DNA from: Gonium pectorale
Lineage: Eukaryota > Chlorophyta > Chlorophyceae > Chlamydomonadales > Volvocaceae
DNA: 17,854 nt
Reading direction: 5' to 3'
Assembly (NCBI GenBank): GCA_001584585.1
Contig: LSYV01000110.1
Coordinates: forward strand, 4,229 to 22,082
Shown here: in pieces, positions 9,355-17,854 of the stretch
How the letters are laid out: each line of letters opens with the position of its first letter
Numbering within the stretch: position 1 is the stretch's first letter
The notes under the pieces: model-generated
Databases searched by the model: none
Seen by the model: the letters and a program-made list of their open reading frames with translations, nothing else
Told to the model about the DNA's origin: nothing
Position numbers and translations under genes: made by a program

Positions 9355-9655
9355 GACGAGACAGAGGCAACAGGCGCTGCCTCGGTCTGAAACACACGCG
9401 ACCGGTACGGCGATCAAGAACCACCAACCGGAACCACAAACAGATCAGACACCGATAATGATACACGCCCATGCAACGCACTGACGAATACGGAAGCATG
9501 GCAACACGACGGTACACCAAGCGAACGCATCATGCGAATACGGGTGACGCGTGACGGTAAAATGAACATGTGCACCAATCTGAGCCGACAGTACATCTGA
9601 CACGAGCCAACCCCTGTCACCCTCCCATGCATCCCCCCCCCCGCCTTTGATGGAC

Positions 9656-9671
9656 GTGTAACCCCTTACAC
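9656..9671. terminator. Palindromic TGTAA, possible two-way poly(A) signal
   Basis: GTGTAA, CCCC, TTACAC: a perfect 6-bp inverted repeat that places a TGTAA poly(A) motif on each strand within 16 bases. It could end transcripts arriving from both sides, but no confident gene is known to end here. Confidence 0.3.
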
Positions 9672-10358
9672 AAACCCCATGCATGCCAACTTGCCTAGGG
9701 CTCAGACTCCGGGTCGGCGGCCGCGCTCGGCTGCATACCCGCTGCCCCATACGTGGCGCCCCGCACGCGCACGAGGGGAGGCCGTGCGGCGGGCAGGCAT
9801 GGGGGTGCAGATGAGATGGGCGGCCAAGTACAAGAGGCATTAACCGGACACCCACTGCCGACGTGCGCGCGCACGCGGATGTGAAGAGGGAGGGGGTCAG
9901 CAAAGCGTGCTCCGCCCCGAGCGCGCGCGAGGAGGCACGCGCGGTAAGCGACGCCACTTCGGCGCTGGATAAGGCAAAACGACGGCCGGGCGTGCGCGCG
10001 AGAGGCCGGACGGGCGCAGCACAGAGGCAGTGCGGCGGCCGGGCACGGGCCTGCCAGATGACAGCCGCCGTGCAAAAAGAGAAATATGCAGGGATAGAGC
10101 ACCACACGCCATTGCCCGGTTATCGCTACCAGTGCGCCGTCCGACTTTCTGAATACAGAGACCAAGCCCTCGCCACAGCACCAGGGGACGTTCCGACTAC
10201 ATCCTGCGGTAGGCGGCAGCCGCTTGAAAATACGCTCCTCGGGAGCCGACCAGGCAGCGCCCGAGGGCAGACACCGGAGCGCCGCCCTCCCCGCCAGCGG
10301 TGCCCGGAAGCTGCTGAACTGGCAGCCCCGCACTCGCCGTCAACACGCACGCAAGTAC

Positions 10359-10615
10359 GCAGGCTGTGTATTATGTATGCGTAACGGTATGCTCAAAACA
10401 GTTCTATAAGCGACAAAACAGGTCTATAAACGACAAAGCAACCTAGCCGGCAGCCCATGAGCCCGACCCATCGAAGTGACCCTCCCAGTACTTAACGCTG
10501 GAGCGCTGGGCTGGATATAGATAGCTGAGCTTAGCTTAGCTGGGCTGGGCTGACCTCCAGACAGCATGGCCGGCAGTGCGGTGATCGCAGCCGCGCGCGG
10601 ACGCTCGCAACGCCA
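10359..10615 (-). repeat. Dispersed repeat, copy A (inverted relative to copy B)
   Basis: Read on the minus strand, this matches 14470-14794 in ordered blocks: TGGCGT.GCGA, then GCGGCT, GCACT.CCGG, CTGTCTGGAG, CAGCCCAGCCCAGC, AGCTCAGC, CAGCGTTAAGT, ATGGGT, GGGCTGCCGGCT, and a final CGCAT...TAA.ACAC block. Spacers differ in length. The order and number of blocks make common origin very likely for the core (about 10490-10595); the outer parts are less sure. No terminal repeats, target-site duplication or coding domain identify the class. Confidence 0.55.
10395..10434 (+). repeat. Tandem 20-bp duplication
   Basis: AAAACAGTTCTATAAGCGAC is followed directly by AAAACAGGTCTATAAACGAC, 18 of 20 identical. 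It lies inside copy A, at the same relative place where copy B has its own unrelated 9-bp tandem triplet. Confidence 0.7.
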
Positions 10616-11305
10616 GCGCCAGGCAGGCAAGTTGTGTGGTGGGGGGGGGGGGGGGAGGGGGCGCAGGTTAGGGGCGGGGCCGCGCTCAAAGGAGCAGATT
10701 GCGGCCATGATTTGAGCGTCTGGGGCGCAAGGGCCGCGGCCTGAAGACCGGGTGGCCACAGATGCGCATGGCGCGCGCACCGGGCGCGCCGGGTCCAGGC
10801 TCCGCAGCCACAGCACACAAGGGACGCATACGGTGCGCCGCCATTGCATATCAGCTAGCTTCTGAGACGCTCGGTGCTTCGCTCTCGAGCTCCCGACTTG
10901 CGCACATGTCATGCGGAGAGACCACGTCCTGACGCAGCGACCCAGCTGAAGCGTGAAATGCGGTTCATTTTATTTCGTTATGTGCAGATCAATAGAGTGC
11001 AGCCTCCGTAACCAAGCTTATGAAGTAATAGCGCATGGCGCGGGTTGCGCGTGTATGCTTGCAGTTGCGGGCATTGCGTTGCGGGTGGTTCAGGCACTAA
11101 GAGCAATCATTTCTGCCTCAGTGTAAACCATCGCAAGCCAATCCTCGCTGTGCCGTCCGCGTTGGTCGGCTCCGAAACGCGCGTTACTGGCCGTCGGTTT
11201 CGCGAGGGCCCTCCGAGGATAAGCCGTACGCGCCACCCGCGCGGGTCGCACATTTAGGCGCTGAGCCACCCAAGGTGTGTACTCTATACCAGGGTCCCAT
11301 CCAAA
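10616..11305. other. GapA upstream region
   Basis: No convincing exon. It contains a run of 15 G (10641-10655) and a low-GC patch at about 10950-11000. The promoter and 5'UTR of the GAPDH gene must be here, but I see no clear TATA box or other named element. Confidence 0.4.
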
Positions 11306-13326
<2,021 letters not shown>

Positions 13327-13402
13327 GCGCGCTCTGGACCTGGGGCAGTTCTTGACAAGAATGCCTGAGGACAGGGTTGCGGTTGCGGTTGCCTGAGGAT
13401 GC

Positions 13403-13432
13403 TTGTTTGTCCTGTGTAACACCAGCAAACAA
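13403..13432 (+). other. Hairpin holding a TGTAA motif in its loop
   Basis: TTGTTTG (13403-13409) pairs with CAAACAA (13426-13432). The 16-base loop contains TGTAA at 13415-13419. Confidence 0.4.
13415..13419 (+). terminator. TGTAA poly(A) signal, GapA (near candidate)
   Basis: It lies 89 bases after the GAPDH stop codon. Use of this site would give an unusually short 3'UTR for such algae. Confidence 0.35.
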
Positions 13433-13971
13433 ACAGGCGCGCTGGCTGGCCAGATGTGCGCGCGTTGCAGCAGTGTCTGCCCTGGCCCATCGGGCAGGGG
13501 TGGGTGCGTGTGGGCGTGTGCCCGGCAGTTGCGCGTTGGAAGATATTCTAGCATCGTGGCTGGTGGCTGGGGCGGTTGATTCGCGCTGCGAAATAGCGAT
13601 CCGCGTGAGCCGATCGGTCGGAGTGCTGGAGCGTGCCTCATCCAGCGGGCTGGAGCGTTGCGCCCCCATCAATGGGTGAGGGTGAAAGGCTCGTCTGCTA
13701 GGCCCTGGCCTTTTTTGTTCGCCTCTTGATTGATCGGGCTGAGTGGCTTTTTCCCGAGCCGCTGTTCCGTGAAGTCTGGAGTGGGCCTGTGTTTGTTGTT
13801 TCCCCTCGAGAGTGGTGGTTGGTTTCGGACGCCGGCCAACGGCGATGTACAGAACCAGCAAATGCACTGGTGCGGCGCGCGAGGCTGTACCAGGGCATGT
13901 TTTGGAAGCGTTTGGTGTGAGGAGTGAAGTGTTGTACAATTTTGGGAGCGGAGACTCATGAGGGTTTCTCA

Positions 13972-13976
13972 TGTAA
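13972..13976 (+). terminator. TGTAA poly(A) signal, GapA (far candidate)
   Basis: It lies 646 bases after the GAPDH stop, the more typical 3'UTR length. The sequence up to it is T/G-rich on this strand, as expected for transcribed algal 3'UTR. Confidence 0.5.
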
Positions 13977-14469
13977 CACTAACGACTTGCAACTCGAATA
14001 TCCTTTGTGATAGCAACGGCTTTATCCGCACTGCAAGACTGCATACACACACTGCGGCTGGGGCAGCTAATCGGCTGGTTCGACCGTAGTTGGTGCAGCC
14101 TGTCAGACGCAGCCGCCTCAAGCTTGGCCGTGGTTCCCCTTGCTTGCAGCCCCCTTCTCGGCCCGCATCACGACGTTTCGGTCGTGACGTTCCTCTCCCT
14201 GCAGCCGCAGCACCATCACCGGCATCCTCTCCTTTCTCAGCCAGCTGCCTCCAGACGGCGTTTTCCTCGTCCACCCAGACCCCTGCTTTCGCGCACACAC
14301 CCGTCGTGGGCCCTTAGTTTGCCGTACGCAGCGACTTGCTTATCAGCCAGTTTGGTGGCTCGGGCCGGTCCCGGCCTTTGCACCGCACTATTCCGTTAAC
14401 TCGCATTTTGACAGCCCCGTAATACCGCAGCTCACACCGCGGCGCTCCTCACCCGCAGGTGTGTTCACA

Positions 14470-14794
14470 TGGCGTCGCGAACATAGAGCGAGCGAGCGGG
14501 CGCGCGAACGCGGCTCCTGCACTACCGGTTCTGCTGTCTGGAGAGCAGCCCAGCCCAGCCGAGCTCAGCCCAGCTCAGCCGCCATTGCAGCGTTAAGTCA
14601 CTCGGGGTTCCCCAGGGCAGCGGGCGCCACGTAGCGGGGTCGTGTAGCGGGTAAGATGCGTAATGGGTTGTTGGGCTGCCGGCTTGAATGCCAAACTGCT
14701 CGACTGTTTGCCTCGCCTACCTCGCCTACCTCGCCTAGTCTTTTTGCAGCCTGTCCACAAGCACGCACATTCGCATGACGTAACACACTGCAGC
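14470..14794 (+). repeat. Dispersed repeat, copy B
   Basis: This is the counterpart of copy A at 10359-10615, in the opposite orientation. The best core is about 14515-14600, with CTGTCTGGAG, CAGCCCAGCCCAGC and CAGCGTTAAGT. A further shared block GGGCTGCCGGCT is at 14673-14684. It is longer than copy A because of insertions, including about 40 bases after CGTTAAGT. Confidence 0.55.
14711..14737 (+). repeat. Three tandem copies of a 9-mer
   Basis: CCTCGCCTA is repeated three times without a mismatch, inside repeat copy B. Confidence 0.85.
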
Positions 14795-15426
14795 TGCCGC
14801 ATCTGGTTCGCTTGGGCCGGTTCGAGTACATACGGTATGTTGAAACCAATTCTGACGGGGATGTGTATTCCAACGATAACCACAAGGCCGATTAGGTATG
14901 TAGCAGGAGATGAGTGAGCTTGAGAGGGCGTGAATATACGTACTCCTTACTGGCGTTGTCCCTGGGTGACACGCGGGTTAAGGGCATCATGGTGAGCAGG
15001 CGGAGCAGGTGCTGGAACACACTATCTCCCGTACACCCTTCCCCTGACCAGAACAGGTTACGGGAGTGGCAAACGGACGGCAGGAAGATGGAGGACAGCA
15101 CACGCCGCACGTCCCCGCAAAGCGCCACGTCCAAATTCTGAATCTGCAAGTACCAATTGGGCAAACTCCAGTGGCAGTGACATTCCGCATGCCCTGGGCT
15201 GAGCGAGCACAGAAGGAGAGTATGGCCAAAACATGCTGTCAGGTAGCCTTGCCAAACCGCTAGGCCACACCGCCGGGAGCCTCACGAGGCCTCACGGTGT
15301 ACGGCGATTAGTAGTGCCCCTTGCCCCTTGGTCATCAGCATAGCCATATTTGTCACACCGTCTCCACGTGATGAAACGATATTCTAAAACAATGCGCTTA
15401 CCACATCTCTTCTGCTAGAGCCTTTA
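14795..15426. other. Upstream region of the ankyrin gene
   Basis: Apart from the minus-strand exon-like segment, nothing codes here. The ankyrin promoter and 5'UTR should lie at the right end. An in-frame TAA at 15385-15387 closes the frame before the chosen ATG. Confidence 0.4.
14951..15143 (-). other. Exon-like segment, possible THO complex subunit 1 fragment
   Basis: On the minus strand a TTGCAG acceptor precedes an open stretch of 64 codons ending at a possible GTAAGG donor. It begins IQNLDVALCGDVRRVLSSIF and continues LPSVCHSRNLF. The pattern Q-N-x4-C-G-x-V-x3-L-x3-F resembles, from memory, a conserved stretch of THOC1/HPR1, an mRNA-export factor. The resemblance fades afterwards. I see no companion exons on either side, so it may be an exon of a gene with long introns, a stranded relic, or chance. 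Confidence 0.2.
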
Positions 15427-17528
15427 ATGGGAGCGGCGTGTACAAAGGCAGGCCGCGAGGAGGCCGCATTCCTCAAGGCTGCGAAGGACGGCGACTGCTC
15501 GGTGGTGCAGCAGGTAGGGTCGTCGACTGTCGTGGCCAATGCCGTCATAGTCGCGACCCCCGTAGCTCCGCCTAGCTACCCGCTTTTCCTGGAATGAGTC
15601 GCTGCATGCTACTGCATTGGGGCTTGCTGAGCGTATTTTGGCCCCCGCACGGGGCTTCCCCACGCGCTTCCCCCTCGTAGGCCATTATCCAGCACGTTGA
15701 CTGGGGCTATCAGGCTCAGACATGGAATGGGCAAAGCGTATTCCACCTTGCAGCGCGCTATGGCCGTTTGGACGTGCTGGAGACAGTGGTTGAGGCGGTC
15801 CGCTTCAACCCGGCGGGGCCTGACAAATGGAAGAAGCTCCTACGGTAAGCAGCAGCGGCGCATGAAGGACGCGTGGCCGTTGGGGCGTTGCCCCGGGTCG
15901 TTGGCGTGCATGGAGCCATGGACCCATTGGTCCGGGGGCCCTATGGTAGATGGTGCCTGGTCCTGCTGTCTGGCCCCCGGGCAGCTCAGGTGCGCGCTGA
16001 TGCGCGGCGGCGCCCTGGCGGGTAGGCCTGGCGCCGGCTTATGCTCTTGTCTAGACCCAGCACGGGCTTGCTGGCGGGGTGCCGCGACGGGTGGCCCGCG
16101 GACCTCGGGTGGTCGCCCACGCTGTTGAGCGCCTCGGTGAAGGGGGCCAGCAGGGGGCCAGGGCCGAGGGGGCGCGGCAGTGCCCCACACACCCGGCCGG
16201 GCTCCCCTTCCGCACATACACACAGAAAGCCATACGCGCTACCCGCTGTCCACGACGGTCGCGCCGTCAGCCCCACGGACCCGCGTGCCCCTACCCCTGC
16301 CCCAGCCTCGCCGCACCGCGCGCCCCTCCGCATGTCCGCACAGGGCTGCGGGCCGCGCCGGTGTTTGTGTGTGTGGGGGGGGGGAGGGATGGCGCGCGGG
16401 CGCCCTGCCCCCAGCCCACTGCGGCCGCCGCCTCCCAGCGGGGATTGCGGGGCAGTGCCATGGTACCCACGCGGCATCCGCCGGGCTGCGACCCGCGTTG
16501 CCCTCTGATGGGCTTCGCGCGCGGGGTCCGGGGGAGGGGCGGGTGCGCTGTCCGCTGCAGGCTGCGGTCGCGCTCGTCCAGCGGTGGTGCCCTCGGGTGG
16601 GACGACGGGGCTTTTGAGTGGCGGCGGGGCCGCGGTAGTGGGTTCAAAGGCATGCTCCGAAGGCACGCTCAGCAAAGAAGCCGGTGGCGCATGCGGGAGA
16701 GGGGGCATTGGAGCGCCCGCTCATTCGCAGCTGCGGCAGGGGCTGCCCGCGTCCGCCAGGCTGCCACCTCCCAGTTTGCCCCTTCACGCTTTCTCCCGCG
16801 CCCCATCACCCCACCGCCCACCGCCTCATCCCCTCCTTACCACGCCGCCCCGCCCCCCTCCTGATCCCCTCTCGCCCTTCGCGCTCCCCCGCCTCCCCCC
16901 CAGCCTGGGCCACTCCACGGATGCCATCCTGCGTGCCTTTGCGGGGCTGCAAGACGTGCGCTGCCAGACGCCGCTGCACCTGGCATGCATCTACGGACAC
17001 GCGGACGTGGCGGCGGCGCTGCTGGGCCTGGGGGCCAGCCCCTGGGCGTGGGACGAGCTGGGTGGGTGCGGCGGCGCCGGAGGCAGGGCGGGGGAGGGGG
17101 GCGCGGAGGAGGGCAGTGGGGGGCGGGGCGGGGGCTTGCTCCGCACAGGGGCTTTGTACAGCCTCTGATGCTGGGACGGGCTGAGCGGGCGCGGGGCTGA
17201 TGTGGGCCGGCGTAGAATGGGGCGGAGCGGGGGGCGGGTACGGAGCGGTGTGGGGCAGGCAACCCGGAGGGTCGTGCGGGCGTGACAACTTCCCGTCCTC
17301 GAGCCCGCCCTCACCCATCCCCCGCACCCCGCACCCCCCGGTCTCCCCCCCACCCCCCACCCGCGGTCCCCCTGCCCCGCCCTGCCGGCTGGTCCCGCCA
17401 GGCGGTCGCACGCCACTCCACTACGCCGCCAGCATGGGCCACGTGGACGTCATCCGGGCCATCCTGGCGGACCCCGCGCCGCCGCCGACGGGGGAGGCGC
17501 TGCGGCGGCCCAACACGCCGCGGACACG
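15427..17528 (+). CDS. Ankyrin-repeat protein, XB3/XBAT31-like, partial (3' end missing)
   Basis: Four exons are visible: 15427-15513, 15681-15844, 16904-17061 and 17402-17528. Each has GT-AG borders and matching phases (0, 2, 1), and the last ends at a GTGAGC donor, so the gene runs on past the window. The 178 residues seen start MGAACTK: Gly2 followed by Cys5 is the pattern for N-myristoylation plus palmitoylation, anchoring the protein to membranes. Next come FLKAAKDGD, a typical lead-in helix, and ankyrin repeats: NGQSVFHLAARYGRLDVLE (45-63), QTPLHLACIYGHADVAAALL (105-124) and GRTPLHYAASMGHVDVIRAI (138-157). Order and spacing follow plant XB3/XBAT31 proteins, myristoylated ankyrin E3 ubiquitin ligases whose RING finger lies further C-terminal; that part would be beyond the window, so ligase activity is inference. 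An in-frame stop at 15385 supports the start. Intron 2 is 1,059 bases and could hide an exon. Confidence 0.75.
15845..16903 (+). other. Long intron 2 of the ankyrin gene
   Basis: It runs from a GTAAGC donor to an acceptor after an extended C-rich tract (CCTCCCCCCCAG). Open frames inside are Pro/Arg-rich shadows. It contains a G run at about 16376-16384. The flanking exons join in phase to complete an Arg codon, supporting direct splicing. Confidence 0.6.
17499..17517 (+). repeat. 19-bp direct repeat, copy in exon 4
   Basis: GCTGCGGCGGCCCAACACG occurs here near the end of ankyrin exon 4 and again at 17770-17788 in the following intron. Confidence 0.8.
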
Positions 17529-17553
17529 GTGAGCGGAGGGTGTGTGTGGGAGT

Positions 17554-17579
17554 GGGGAGGGAGGGAGGGAGGGAGGGAG
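17554..17579 (+). repeat. GGGA tandem repeat
   Basis: About six GGGA units lie just inside the intron after ankyrin exon 4, within a generally G-rich intron start. Confidence 0.8.
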
Positions 17580-17769
17580 CGTGTGTGCGGGGGAGGGGAA
17601 GCTGGCAGCCTGGGTGGAGTGGGCGGGCCGCCGGCCAGGCGGGTGAGGCGCAACCACTCGCCGGGGAGGGGTGGGGGAGGGGCGTTCATCTGTCCGTGGG
17701 CAAGCTGAGCGGGGGCGGGGAGGGGCAGGCAGGGCGGAGCTGTCAGCTTGGCACAGGGGGGCGGGTTGT

Positions 17770-17788
17770 GCTGCGGCGGCCCAACACG
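17770..17788 (+). repeat. 19-bp direct repeat, intron copy
   Basis: This is an exact copy of 17499-17517. It is followed by GTGCGG, a possible splice donor placed 9 bases closer to the repeat than in the exon copy. Confidence 0.8.
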
Positions 17789-17854
17789 GTGCGGGCGGGG
17801 CAGGGCAAAACTGCATCCACTTGATGCCGCCCCGCGCCCCGACCCCCGGGGGCT

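Larger units (their letters stand above)
8917..10358. other. No confident gene
   Basis: Frames here are mostly GTG/TTG-started or of odd composition. A minus-strand frame ending at 9695 with an acidic tail (AAADPESEP) could be a last exon, but no splice pattern or family supports it. 9271-9660 is less GC-rich and T-rich on the minus strand, as in algal 3'UTRs. Two palindromes (9329-9354, 9656-9671) are listed separately. Confidence 0.4.
13327..14469. other. GapA 3'UTR and intergenic region
   Basis: No further gene seen. It holds two TGTAA motifs for the GAPDH transcript (13415 and 13972), a 10-bp direct repeat TGCCTGAGGA (13362-13371 and 13390-13399) around GGTTGC units, and a C/T-rich stretch after 14100. 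Confidence 0.5.

Noticed and set aside
9445..10333. Two long minus-strand frames of 212-220 residues
   Set aside because: Cys/Arg/Pro-rich composition, overlap in different frames, and no domain. An acidic C-terminus alone is not enough to call a gene.
9863..10384. 173-residue plus-strand frame
   Set aside because: It opens with GTG, runs into repeat copy A, and shows no recognisable feature.
10424..10912. 162-residue minus-strand ATG frame
   Set aside because: It reads through the 15-G run as poly-Pro and through the dispersed repeat. The similarity of its tail to a frame in copy B follows from the DNA repeat and does not show it is coding.
14640..14835. tRNA gene or tRNA-derived SINE
   Set aside because: A B-box-like GGTTCGAGT occurs near 14819, but the only A-box-like sequence is about 170 bases upstream and no cloverleaf can be drawn.
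16079..16864. 261-residue plus-strand frame inside the ankyrin intron
   Set aside because: Composition is Arg/Pro/Gly-rich as in random GC-rich DNA, and the flanking ankyrin exons join in phase without it.

Overview
This window is nuclear DNA of a green alga, most likely a chlorophyte close to the Chlamydomonas/volvocine group. The DNA is GC-rich with coding third positions almost all G or C. Genes are broken by GT-AG spliceosomal introns of about 0.1-1 kb, and TGTAA, the usual green-algal poly(A) signal, lies downstream of genes. The chloroplast GAPDH gene matches the Chlamydomonas protein as I recall it almost residue for residue. Long frames opening with GTG or TTG are therefore not genes here, and most open frames in this DNA are chance.

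Layout, left to right. 1-2386: no certain gene; it probably holds the promoter, 5'UTR and first small exon(s) of the next gene, plus a UUCG-capped hairpin. 2387-5860 (+): a protein of about 1,030 residues with a C-terminal MYND zinc finger, two long exons joined over an intron at 4076-4442. 5861-7850: untranslated and intergenic, with TGTAA signals on both strands that fit a convergent gene pair. 7851-8030 (-): a small protein, or last exon, ending in a membrane helix. 8031-10358: sparse, with one doubtful ORF and two strong palindromes. 11306-13326 (+): six-exon chloroplast GAPDH (GapA). This gene sits between two diverged inverted copies of an unidentified repeat (about 10359-10615 and 14470-14794). 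14951-15143 (-): an isolated exon-like segment. 15427 to the right edge (+): the 5' part of a predicted N-myristoylated ankyrin-repeat protein that resembles plant XB3/XBAT31-type E3 ligases; its 3' part is outside the window.

The genes look like unrelated neighbours: a Calvin-cycle enzyme, a zinc-finger protein of an algal family, and a membrane-anchored ankyrin protein. I found no tRNA, rRNA, CRISPR array, recognisable transposase or reverse transcriptase, and no gene cluster suggesting a new multi-gene system. The most interesting structures are the inverted repeats around GapA, its 12-base first exon, the G-quadruplex-like start of its last intron, and the MGxxC-headed ankyrin gene.
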